NCBI GenBank assembly: GCA_021796135.1
Contig: JAJYOQ010000270.1
Coordinates: forward strand, 1 to 5,884
Reading direction: 5' to 3'
Length of the DNA stretch: 5,884 nt
DNA from: Bacteroidota bacterium
GTDB lineage: Bacteria; Bacteroidota; Ignavibacteria; Ignavibacteriales; Ignavibacteriaceae
The notes beneath the pieces were generated by a model. The model did no database searches and had not been told where the DNA came from. It saw nothing but the letters and a program-made list of their open reading frames with translations. Below are positions 1 to 5,884 of this stretch, one piece after another; within the stretch, counting starts at the first letter, position 1; every line of letters starts with the position of its first letter. A program made the translations under genes and the position numbers.

Positions 1-345
1 TTCAGGACAATTTCCATTTTCAGCTCTATTAGTATAGCCGCTTAATATTTGTACAAATTTTAATTTTAAATCCGAGAGATTATTGAACTGCATAACATCA
101 ATACTAGCTAATTGTTCGCCGGCGATTTCATTGTTCAACATGTTTGTTACCCAATAAGCAAAATCATTTGGGGGTTCAGGAGACAAATAATGATGCTGCT
201 GCAAGAATCGATGAGTATGCTGATAGATTGATGATAAAGGAACAGCTTTTATTCTCTCCAAAAGTTCATATAAATTTTTTGCTTTTACACCAAGCAATTC
301 TGTTAACACTAATCTTGACTTAAATTCAAAATAATTTTCCTGCAT
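1..345 (-). CDS. DUF5752 family protein, N-terminal part (gene runs off window)
   Basis: An ATG at 345-343 opens a frame of 115 codons that is still open at base 1, so only the N-terminal part is visible. The protein begins MQENYFEFKSRLVLTELLGV and contains YQHTHRFLQQHHYLSPEPPN (about residues 41-60), followed by DFAYWV and GEQLASIDV. I recognise these blocks from memory as the DUF5752 family, small helical proteins often encoded beside trehalose-6-phosphate synthases; no biochemical activity is known to me. The HTH and QQHH histidines are striking, but I cannot assign them a role. The start lies one base after the synthase stop codon (TAA-A-ATG), so translation is very probably coupled and the genes share an mRNA. 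No strong Shine-Dalgarno sequence is seen. A role alongside trehalose synthesis is inferred from context only. Confidence 0.8.
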   Translation of the reverse strand, partial: MQENYFEFKSRLVLTELLGVKAKNLYELLERIKAVPLSSIYQHTHRFLQQHHYLSPEPPNDFAYWVTNMLNNEIAGEQLASIDVMQFNNLSDLKLKFVQILSGYTNRAENGNCPE

Positions 346-346
346 T

Positions 347-1669
347 TTAAGAATCACTTTCGACAAATTCAAAGTTAAATATTTCGCTTAGAATTTTTGC
401 AGCCCATCGATAAACATTGTTTTTCTTTACTATATCCCTCATTTTGCACATACGCCTTCTCTGTTCTTCAAGAGGCATTTCGAGAGCGAACTTAATCGCG
501 TCTACCATACCATCAACATAATAAGGATTTATTAAAACAGCATCAGTAAGTTCTCTTGCGGCACCGGTAAATTCGCTAAGAATTAAAACCCCGTCTATAT
601 TATTTCTCGCAGCAATAAATTCCTTTGCAACTAAATTCATTCCGTCATGAAGTGAAGTAACAAGGCTTATATTTGCAATGCTATTCCATGCCGTTATAGC
701 ATCTTGTGAATGGTTTGCTCTTACAAACATAATCGGTTGCCAGCCATTTAATTTATATTTTTCATTAATCCCAACCATCATATTAGTCAATTTATCGTTT
801 AGCTCTTTATATTCTTGAATTTGTATTCTGCTTAAAGCCCCAAGTTGAACATAAACAAATTTTCCGATATACTCCGGATATCGTTGAAGAAGGGAATCAA
901 CAGCTAAAAATCTTTCCAAAATTCCTTTTGTATAATCAATTCGGTCTACTCCGATTGCAACTAATTTATCTTTCAGCCTATATTTTTTAAGTAATTCATT
1001 TCGGAGATTTAATATTTTTTCAGAAGAAGACAATCGATTAACTTGTTCATAATCAATCCCGATAGGAAAAGCGCTAATCTTTGTAACATGAGAATCTTTT
1101 GTTACAGTCATAGTGTCGTATTCAACTCTTGCTTCAAGAAAACGATTAATTGTATCTAAAAAATTTATAGCATGATATTGGATTTGAAATGCTAGCAGAT
1201 CATTGTGTATTATAGCATCAAGCAATTCATTTTTAAATGGTAAAATACGAACAACCTCACTGTTAGGCCAAGGTATATGCCAGAATTGTGCAGTGATAAT
1301 ATTCTTTAATCTTTCTTTAAGAAGCTTAGAAAGATTTACAAAATGATAATCTTGAATAAAAACAAATGCAGGTCGGTCTTGCACTATCTCTGCAATGGCT
1401 TGAGCAAATTTATCCTGCACCGTCTTATAAATTGCATAATCTTTTTCGGTGAATTGTGGTCTTATGTAAGTAATATGACAAAGAGGCCAAAGTCCCTTAT
1501 TTGAAAAATTATAGTAAAATCCCGTTTCCTCCTCTTTTTTTAGAAAAATACGCTTTAATGTATAAAGTGGATTATCAGGAGGACAATTTATTTCGTTTTT
1601 TTCATTTACGACAATAGCATCTGCTTCACCATTCGCCTGGGCTACCCAATATCCACCGCTGGCTTTCAT
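347..1669 (-). CDS. otsA: Trehalose-6-phosphate synthase (GT20), main body, separated from its N-terminus by a frameshift
   Basis: This 440-residue frame holds nearly all of a GT20 glycosyltransferase, the cytoplasmic family that transfers glucose from UDP- (or ADP-) glucose to glucose-6-phosphate to give trehalose-6-phosphate. Visible motifs, numbered from the ATG at 1669, are LWP (60-62), QDYH with the acceptor-site Asp (D107), HIPWP (131-135), FPIGID (201-206), VDRIDYTKG with the donor-phosphate Arg and Lys (R243, K248), and SLHDGMNLVAKEF (339-351) with D342 and E350. They match the OtsA active-site pattern in order and spacing. The ATG is not the native start: family members continue upstream through the VVSNR and PPGGL blocks, and these are encoded at 1830-1669 in another frame. 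Adding one A to the A4 run at 1672-1669 joins both into 494 residues, a normal family length. Whether an active enzyme is made depends on that site. DUF5752 follows one base after the stop. The family call is secure. The exact product is inferred, since related GT20 enzymes can use other acceptors. Confidence 0.9.
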   Translation of the reverse strand: MKASGGYWVAQANGEADAIVVNEKNEINCPPDNPLYTLKRIFLKKEEETGFYYNFSNKGLWPLCHITYIRPQFTEKDYAIYKTVQDKFAQAIAEIVQDRPAFVFIQDYHFVNLSKLLKERLKNIITAQFWHIPWPNSEVVRILPFKNELLDAIIHNDLLAFQIQYHAINFLDTINRFLEARVEYDTMTVTKDSHVTKISAFPIGIDYEQVNRLSSSEKILNLRNELLKKYRLKDKLVAIGVDRIDYTKGILERFLAVDSLLQRYPEYIGKFVYVQLGALSRIQIQEYKELNDKLTNMMVGINEKYKLNGWQPIMFVRANHSQDAITAWNSIANISLVTSLHDGMNLVAKEFIAARNNIDGVLILSEFTGAARELTDAVLINPYYVDGMVDAIKFALEMPLEEQRRRMCKMRDIVKKNNVYRWAAKILSEIFNFEFVESDS

Positions 1670-1830
1670 TTTGGTTCAAGCGCTGTTACAAGTCCTCCGG
1701 GTGGGACATAATATTTAATCTCATCGCCATCAAATATATGTGCATATGGTTCTCTATTCGAGACCACAATAAGCAGCCTGTCACCTAATTTTGATTTAAT
1801 AAGTTCTGATAGTTCTTTACTTGTCCACAT
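1666..1830 (-). pseudogene. otsA: N-terminal fragment of the trehalose-6-phosphate synthase, out of frame with the rest
   Basis: An ATG at 1830-1828 opens 54 codons that begin MWTSKELSELIKSKLGDRLL and continue with IVVSNREPY (21-29) and PPGGLVTALEP (43-53), then end at TGA 1668-1666. VVSNR carries the N-terminal Arg, and PPGGL is the glycine loop, both part of the nucleotide-sugar and acceptor site of GT20 enzymes. In relatives this block runs straight into the M-[KR]-A-x-G-G block that starts the downstream frame here. The fragment's stop and the next frame's start overlap as ATGA, and the last codons read CCA AAA TGA. A one-base slip back on AAA would re-pair perfectly and restore the full protein. 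The cause could be a sequencing homopolymer error, a real inactivating deletion, or recoding. The start is preceded by A/T-rich sequence with no clear Shine-Dalgarno. Fragment identity is firm; the mechanism is open. Confidence 0.85.
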
Positions 1831-2155
1831 ACATTTAAAAATAATATTTCTAGTTTAATAATCAAGGCATAAAACCAAAATGATAATCGCTGCATTGTAT
1901 CCAAAATAATTTAATCGAAGTAGACTTGTAATAAAATCATTAGGTCACAACAACTTTCAAATTTCCTCCTCTTTTGCTAAATGGAAGGATAAAGGAAGGG
2001 GAGAACTTTTTGAAAGAGTCATATCAAACATAAATATTAGGCTTCGACTACTATTGCGGAAGGTGAGTCAGTCAAGAATTAACATTAAAAATTGTAACAA
2101 GAATAAGAAATAAAATAGAAATCAAATTCTCCATTTTTTGTAAATTACAAATAGG
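1831..2155. other. Intergenic region without a convincing gene
   Basis: These 325 bases lie between the 3' end of the propeller gene and the start of the synthase gene, and should contain the synthase promoter on the minus strand. I found no exact Bacteroidota-type -7 element (TAnnTTTG) and no convincing sigma-70 promoter. On the minus strand TACAAT within GATACAAT, about 60-70 bases upstream of the synthase ATG, is a weak -10 candidate without a matching -35. A plus-strand frame at 1910-2113 is open for 67 codons but has no usable start and resembles nothing I know. The notable structure is the palindromic element at 1954-2016. No intrinsic terminator for the propeller gene is evident. Confidence 0.6.
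1954..2016. repeat. Composite imperfect palindrome with perfect 8-base outer arms
   Basis: CTTTCAAA at 1954-1961 is the exact reverse complement of TTTGAAAG at 2009-2016. Inside, a pyrimidine run (TTTCCTCCTC, 1962-1971) faces purine-rich GGAAGGA (1983-1989) and GGAAGGGGAG (1994-2003), giving partial, alternative inner stems. The single-strand form could fold into a long imperfect hairpin. It looks like a degraded copy of a dispersed palindromic intergenic repeat, but only one copy is in the window, so the repeat label is an inference. Confidence 0.4.
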
Positions 2156-3187
2156 CTAATGTTTAACCGGTTTCATTATTCGAATAATTGGTATTCCATT
2201 TATGTTCTGCAAAGGGAAATATACTTTATGTGTTAGCTGGTCAACTGCGACTGTATGCGCATGATCTGCCAAAAAGCCCTCGCACACTTTATTTACCACA
2301 CTCTGTCTTAATTCAAATACTGATACAATCCCACTTTCAGACGCCACATAAAGGAAATGATAACCTTTATCGAAAGCAATAACATCAGGTTCTTTCCCAA
2401 CTTTTCCTGTGAAGATAACTTTCTTTGCTGTAAGATCAAAAACTATATAACTGCCATTATCTTCGCCGGTAATAAAAGCATAATGCGTTTCTTCATCAAT
2501 ATAAAAACCGTGAGCGCCTTTACATCCAGGAAGGTTATAACGTGATACAATTTTCATTGAACCCGGATCTATAGAAACAAGTTCATCTTTCGTCTGAACT
2601 GCTGAATAAATAAGTTTGGAAACCGAATCATAATGAGTATTTCCGACTTCACCCCCCATTTTAATCGTGGCAAGTATATTATTATTCAACGCATTTATTA
2701 CTGTTACTGTTTTCCCCGATTCATCAGAAACAAAAATTCTGTTTGTATTAGGAGCATAAGCAATACCGTCCGGGTAATTACCCGCCGGAACTTTGGCTAA
2801 TATCTTAAGTGACTGCTCATCAATAACATAGATTTCGTCTTTACCGGTTGCTGAAACATAGACCCTGTTTAACTCTGGAACTGCTAATATTCCGTGAGGG
2901 GAAGGAATATCATTTAAGGTCTTAATTATTGTTGAAGACTTCAAATTAAAAACCATAACAGAATTATCCCCTAGATGAGCTATAAAAAGTAATGATCTTT
3001 TATTATCAACAGATTGATAGTCGAAACGCTTTGATGACCCGGGGATCGGATAATCTTTCATAATGGTAAGGCAATTTGATATATCGCTTTTGGTCTTAAT
3101 AACTTTATGAGATGCTTTAAGTATTATTGTTACAAAAAATAATAGCCCTATTATAAAAACTGCTAAAACTAAATTGAATTTTTTCAT
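2156..3187 (-). CDS. YncE/YVTN-type beta-propeller protein, exported or membrane-anchored
   Basis: The protein is 343 residues from the ATG at 3187-3185. A TTG directly before it (3190) could add one residue, but ATG is preferred. An AAGG sits about 10 bases upstream, one of the better ribosome-site candidates here. Residues 4-25 are strongly hydrophobic after MKKF, which indicates a signal peptide or N-terminal anchor; no lipobox cysteine follows. The rest is a series of about 40-residue blades with the YVTN pattern, for example RVYVSATGKDEIYVID (about 108-123), DGIAYAPNTNRIFVSDESG (140-158), GKEPDVIAFDKGYHFLYVAS (265-284) and the closing AHTVAVDQLTHKVYFP. Length and blade rhythm fit a seven-bladed YncE-like propeller acting outside the cytoplasm. 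Ligand and function are unknown; the family includes DNA- and metal-associated or surface proteins. Three cysteines (about 39, 222, 302) are present but there is no CxxCH haem motif. It stands alone, with hairpins in its leader. Confidence 0.85.
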   Translation of the reverse strand: MKKFNLVLAVFIIGLLFFVTIILKASHKVIKTKSDISNCLTIMKDYPIPGSSKRFDYQSVDNKRSLLFIAHLGDNSVMVFNLKSSTIIKTLNDIPSPHGILAVPELNRVYVSATGKDEIYVIDEQSLKILAKVPAGNYPDGIAYAPNTNRIFVSDESGKTVTVINALNNNILATIKMGGEVGNTHYDSVSKLIYSAVQTKDELVSIDPGSMKIVSRYNLPGCKGAHGFYIDEETHYAFITGEDNGSYIVFDLTAKKVIFTGKVGKEPDVIAFDKGYHFLYVASESGIVSVFELRQSVVNKVCEGFLADHAHTVAVDQLTHKVYFPLQNINGIPIIRIMKPVKH

Positions 3188-3612
3188 CAATACTTTACCT
3201 TATTGAATTTAATTTATTATGGTTAGCATGGTAATAACCTTCGTTTTCATAGGTTATTCAAATCGATCTCATTAATCTTATTTTATTTCGATACAATATA
3301 ATAGAATATTTTGTGTCTTTCTCAGCATTAAATAAAATGATTTTAATTATCGCGTTCGTTTCATATTGAATATTTAGTTTTAATTTGTATATAAAAAAGT
3401 ATTCGTTATTATGGAGCGTAGCATGAAAATTCAATTGCCGTTAATAGAAAGCTGGGAGATATTGATGACGCTTGGGTGGGGCTTAGACCGTTAATAAATA
3501 TTCTGACCAAATAGATCACTTGAAAAATTGTTTTAATCCAGTAATATCCTTTACTATTCAGAAAATATTCAATTTATTAAACTAATATTATATTAAAAAT
3601 ATTATAGGTATT
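3188..3612. other. Upstream region between the propeller gene and a divergent propeller remnant
   Basis: About 425 bases, very A/T-rich, separate the minus-strand propeller start from the plus-strand remnant at 3613, so they should contain divergent promoters. TATAAT occurs at 3297-3302 on the plus strand but lacks a -35 partner and is not informative in such AT-rich DNA. No exact TAnnTTTG element was found on either strand. A 9-base direct repeat, AATATTATA, lies at 3584-3592 and 3598-3606, just before the remnant start. A short open stretch at 3422-3514 (plus) is more GC-rich than its surroundings and is discussed as a possible gene scrap. No RNA gene was recognised. Confidence 0.5.
3209..3258 (-). 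promoter_or_regulatory. Leader with mutually exclusive hairpins and a 13-codon ORF ahead of the propeller gene
   Basis: AATAACCT (3233-3240) and AGGTTATT (3251-3258) form a perfect 8-base inverted repeat with a 10-base loop. The core of one arm (TAACC, 3235-3239) can instead pair with GGTTA at 3221-3225, so two hairpins compete for the same strand. On the minus strand an ATG in the loop (3250-3248) opens a 13-codon frame, MKTKVITMLTIIN, that ends with TAA at 3211-3209, about 21 bases before the propeller ATG. This geometry could be an operator, or an attenuator-like or translationally coupled leader. It is short and AT-rich, so chance is possible, and no regulator is known. Confidence 0.3.
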
Positions 3613-3759
3613 ATGAAAAAATTACTTTTGTCACTTTGTCTTATTTTCATGTTTCGCCCTGCAATATTATTCTCACAAACTTCTGGGTATAAATTTACCG
3701 GCTTTATCAAGCTTGGCGGTAAAAGCTGCTGGGATTATACTGCTGTCGTTATTCCATGA
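3613..3759 (+). pseudogene. Truncated start of a second exported beta-propeller protein
   Basis: This is a 48-codon frame from the ATG at 3613 to the TGA at 3757-3759. It begins with a textbook signal peptide: MKK, then a hydrophobic stretch, then a likely cleavage in ILFS-Q (after about residue 21). The mature part contains FIKLGGKSCWDYTAVV (31-46). This resembles the first-blade entry of YncE/YVTN propellers, where a GG..GWDY..VD pattern is usual, and it aligns loosely with IPGSSKRFDYQSVD in the intact propeller gene in this window. A propeller needs about 300 residues, and none of the three plus-strand frames after 3759 continues the fold. I therefore read this as the 5' stub of a paralogue cut off by a rearrangement. 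A genuine small secreted peptide is the alternative. The intact gene starts about 425 bases away in the opposite direction. Confidence 0.45.
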
Positions 3760-3986
3760 CACTTACGATTATAGAGCTAATAGCATTGAAGCTAAATGTA
3801 TCATAAATGCTAAGGTTTACTGAGTTGCCTGTCAAAGTCAAGAATTTCACGACATCTGCCACATTCTTTCTCAAAGAAGCGTTCGTGTGCGGAGAGATAG
3901 TACCCATTGGTTGTATTAGTAATCACCTGTGTAGTTGGTTAGCACCTCATCATATTTTGTAATAGTGTCCAGAGTGTTCAAAACTC
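3760..3986. other. Unassigned segment between the propeller remnant and the restriction-modification gene
   Basis: About 227 bases lie between two convergent reading directions. From about 3810 to 3960 the DNA is visibly richer in G and C than its flanks. It holds two short overlapping open stretches on the minus strand, but no complete gene. GAGT (3972-3975) and ACTC (3983-3986) make a 4-base stem next to the stop of the restriction-modification gene, too weak and without the U-run expected of an intrinsic terminator. No tRNA, attachment site or CRISPR repeat was found. Confidence 0.5.
3810..3938 (-). pseudogene. Unidentified short open stretch, possible gene scrap or small protein
   Basis: A minus-strand frame is open from 3938 to the TAG at 3812-3810 (42 codons). 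The only plausible start is the GTG at 3926-3924, which would give 38 residues including NGYYLSAHERFFEKECGRC and ending in FDRQLSKP. The residue mix, a CxxC pair in ECGRC and a G+C content above that of the neighbours look protein-like, but I do not recognise a family. A second frame, open from within the end of the restriction-modification gene to the TAA at 3918-3916, reads VLNTLDTITKYDEVLTNYTG. It overlaps this frame over about 20 bases. The two could be pieces of one frameshifted gene transcribed with the restriction-modification gene. Confidence is low because both are short. Confidence 0.25.
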
Positions 3987-5884
3987 CTAAAAATCTTGTA
4001 CACCTTTCTCCAATTCATCATAATACTTATCTATTTCGTTTTGTAATTCGATTGTTTTTGAAAGTGCCGTAACGATTTTGCAATATGTTTTTATTTCTTC
4101 GGTTGAAAGAGTTCTTTCTTTCCGGTCTTTTAGCCATTTTTCACAGACCTGATAGCCGCCAATATGGTAATTCCAGACTTCTTCTTTTACGCCATCAAAA
4201 AATTGATCGTTATTAATCCAGACTTTTTCACTCTCATATTTTATTTTATCTACTTTATAGCTTCCACTTTTGGGAAACTTTGAAATGCTCTTATCAAATT
4301 CTTTTGATTTAAGTAAATGCAAATCTGCAAGATGTTTGCCAACTTTACTAAGATGTTTAAATAGTTTATAATCCTTCGTAAATGGGACACGTGGAAAATC
4401 TATCTTTAAGAACTCGCCATATTTTTTACGGTATGTATTGCTATAAAGAATAGAGTATATGTAATAAAATATTTCCTCGGGTAATATAGTTTTTTTGTAA
4501 TTTCTTTTTAATTTTTCAATAATAGATTGTTTTATATTTGGTTGACGAGTTTGGTATTCTTTTTCAGGCTCAAACATAACCATTTGAATAAAAGGATTTT
4601 TCTTTTTTTCTTTTTTTTCAGGATAAAGATATAATGGAGCTTGTTGTATAATTCCCTTACTGCTGAAAAATGTTCTGTTATCAACCATTTGCTCGCTTAC
4701 TAAAACTTGTGAATACGACTCAAAAGTTGAAACTTGTCTCATAAAGCATAATGAGAGATTTTCTTCAAGCATATTGTGCATAATTTCTTGTCGCCCCCAG
4801 TCAACCATTTTTTCGGAATAATAAATATTTCTTACATCAAACGGACGATATAAGATTTTGGCAAAATAAGACCCCCAATTTTCATCTTTAGCCAATTCCA
4901 TTCTTGCTGTTTTAAATTTCCATCCCCTTGTGTCTTTCAAGTTGTATCTCTCTTTTATAGAAACATCGCTAATTAATAAACTTTTAAATTCTTCAATTCG
5001 TCTTGCTAGAATTTTTTTATCAATATCGATTACGAAACCATCTCGTGCAGTAACAACTCCTGTAACATTTACAGGAAATATTTCTTGTATTGAGATAAAA
5101 TTATTGTAACCCTCACTATTCTTTTCGTCTCTAGGGATAAAAAAATAATATGGGTTTATAGGATTAAGCTTATTCCATTTTATGCTTTGAATACTATTAT
5201 TGTTAAGCCAATCATATTTAACTTTTCTTGACCCATATAGTTCGTTATGGGCAATTGCTTTTGTATTTCCTTTTTTATGTTTAATAAAAAATGCAATAGC
5301 CACACCTTGTTGTATATCAAATACATTTTCATCTTTTCCACCGTCCGAGGCTTTTTCCCTTTTTATGTTGTTTCCATGCAAATCTTGAATATAAATCTCA
5401 TCAAAGCTTTTTATTAATGATTGCCTCATGCCTCGGAAAGTTATATTATCCAGATAGCTGCTATCTGTAATAAAGCCTAATACTCCTTCCCCGACTTGAT
5501 CTATTTTCCACTGAGCAAATCTTATAAATTTTACATAATCATTGTTAAGCCAATGTTTCTTTTCGCCAAACCATTTACCTTCAATTATTTTATAATTCTC
5601 TATCTGTTCACCAATCCAGGTTTTTTGATTTTTTTTCAAATTCTTAATTGCTTTTTTAGTTCTAGGAACAGCTTTATATTTTTTATATCCGTTTTCGTCA
5701 ATTTCAACAATATCATAGCTAGTTACATAAGTATCTCCTTTAGATATTTTAACTTCTTCCTCACTTTTATTTGAAGATATACCAGAATAAGGCGGATTGC
5801 CAAGAACAACAAGAATCGGAACTTGCTTTTTTATTTTTCCTGCTTCATGACTTTCCGTAGATAGTGACGACATTCCCGGAAACT
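3987..5884 (-). CDS. Type ISP-like restriction-modification enzyme, methyltransferase/specificity part (5' end outside window)
   Basis: The frame is open to the window edge. The ATG at 5873 is internal, because codons for F-P-G precede it and relatives have a similar G-(M/F)-x-S-L-S-x-E-S stretch there. Numbered from that Met, LVVLGNPPYS (21-30) holds the NPPY motif IV of N6-adenine DNA methyltransferases. LNNDYVKFIRFAQWKID (109-125), LDNITFRGMRQSL (141-153) and IYIQDLHGNN (160-169) are conserved blocks of single-chain R-M enzymes of the LlaGI/LlaBIII (Type ISP) kind. From about 270 onward comes the target-recognition part, with LYRPFDVRNIYYS (341-353), YIYSILYSNTYRKKYGEFLK (471-490), IDFPRVPF and YHIGGYQVCEKWLKDRKERT (569-588), typical of the Type ISP C-terminal specificity domain. 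The protein would methylate adenine in an asymmetric site and, if complete, cut unmodified phage DNA. Motif I, helicase and nuclease domains would lie upstream and cannot be seen, so a nuclease-less or Type IIG-like relative is possible. An A8-G-A7-G-A5 run lies at 4618-4597. Confidence 0.88.
   Translation of the reverse strand, partial: FPGMSSLSTESHEAGKIKKQVPILVVLGNPPYSGISSNKSEEEVKISKGDTYVTSYDIVEIDENGYKKYKAVPRTKKAIKNLKKNQKTWIGEQIENYKIIEGKWFGEKKHWLNNDYVKFIRFAQWKIDQVGEGVLGFITDSSYLDNITFRGMRQSLIKSFDEIYIQDLHGNNIKREKASDGGKDENVFDIQQGVAIAFFIKHKKGNTKAIAHNELYGSRKVKYDWLNNNSIQSIKWNKLNPINPYYFFIPRDEKNSEGYNNFISIQEIFPVNVTGVVTARDGFVIDIDKKILARRIEEFKSLLISDVSIKERYNLKDTRGWKFKTARMELAKDENWGSYFAKILYRPFDVRNIYYSEKMVDWGRQEIMHNMLEENLSLCFMRQVSTFESYSQVLVSEQMVDNRTFFSSKGIIQQAPLYLYPEKKEKKKNPFIQMVMFEPEKEYQTRQPNIKQSIIEKLKRNYKKTILPEEIFYYIYSILYSNTYRKKYGEFLKIDFPRVPFTKDYKLFKHLSKVGKHLADLHLLKSKEFDKSISKFPKSGSYKVDKIKYESEKVWINNDQFFDGVKEEVWNYHIGGYQVCEKWLKDRKERTLSTEEIKTYCKIVTALSKTIELQNEIDKYYDELEKGVQDF

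Noticed and set aside
1910..2113. 67-codon open frame on the plus strand in the intergenic region
   Set aside because: It has no ATG, GTG or TTG in a sensible position, no family resemblance, and spans the palindromic element; it is probably chance.
2137..2151. TTTGTAA-A-TTACAAA palindrome just after the propeller stop codon
   Set aside because: The arms are perfect, but the one-base centre leaves only a weak AU stem in RNA and no U-run follows on the minus strand, so it is not a convincing terminator; an operator role is not supported by position.
2188..2382. Plus-strand frame of 64 codons
   Set aside because: It lies wholly inside the propeller gene on the other strand, and the translation has no recognisable pattern; the propeller frame has clear YVTN blades.
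2357..2545. Plus-strand frame of 62 codons
   Set aside because: It is another antisense shadow of the propeller gene, overlapping the previous one and without its own context.
3188..3190. TTG as start of the propeller gene
   Set aside because: It is immediately followed by ATG, which is the more likely initiator and leaves a typical MKK signal-peptide start.
3584..3606. Direct repeat of AATATTATA with 14-base period
   Set aside because: The sequence is pure A/T in a low-complexity stretch; two copies are expected by chance.
5200..5388. Plus-strand frame of 62 codons
   Set aside because: It is antisense to conserved R-M blocks; the hydrophobic translation is what AT-rich reverse frames give.
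5496..5774. Plus-strand frame of 92 codons, rich in F and I
   Set aside because: It is antisense to a lysine-rich part of the R-M gene; AAA/AAG codons read backwards give F and L, so the membrane-like look is an artefact.
1..5884. CRISPR array, tRNA, rRNA or insertion sequence
   Set aside because: No regularly spaced repeats, cloverleaf-like segments, rRNA motifs, or transposase motifs with terminal repeats were seen on either strand.

Overview
The window is AT-rich (roughly one third G+C by eye). Its genes mostly lack strong Shine-Dalgarno sequences, and it carries a trehalose-6-phosphate synthase / DUF5752 gene pair. These traits suggest the Bacteroidota–Ignavibacteria–Chlorobi group. That placement is an inference; no rRNA or other phylogenetic marker is present. 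All three substantial genes read on the minus strand.

Layout by position. 1-345: 5' part of a DUF5752-family gene, running off the window. 347-1830: a GT20 trehalose-6-phosphate synthase that would be 494 residues long but is split by a one-base frameshift at an A4 run (1669-1672). DUF5752 starts one base after its stop, so the two form a tightly coupled operon (gene order synthase, then DUF5752). 1831-2155: a gap without a convincing gene that holds a composite imperfect palindrome. 2156-3187: an exported or membrane-anchored YncE/YVTN-type beta-propeller protein. 3188-3612: a non-coding upstream region with alternative hairpins and a very short leader ORF in front of the propeller gene. 3613-3759: on the plus strand, a 48-codon signal-peptide-bearing remnant that looks like the truncated start of a second beta-propeller gene. 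3760-3986: unassigned DNA of different composition with short open stretches on the minus strand. 3987-5884: the C-terminal 632 codons of a Type ISP-like restriction-modification enzyme (N6-adenine methyltransferase motif IV plus C-terminal specificity domain), whose 5' part lies beyond the window.

Functionally, the left side is compatible-solute (trehalose) synthesis, the middle is a surface or periplasmic propeller protein, and the right side is the edge of a phage-defence/DNA-modification locus. The abrupt loss of the second propeller gene near 3760, followed by a composition change and the restriction-modification gene, looks like the boundary of an acquired defence segment. I saw no fully new system. 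The points most worth a second look are the synthase frameshift, the island junction, the uncharacterised open stretches downstream of the restriction-modification gene, and the leader structure of the propeller gene.
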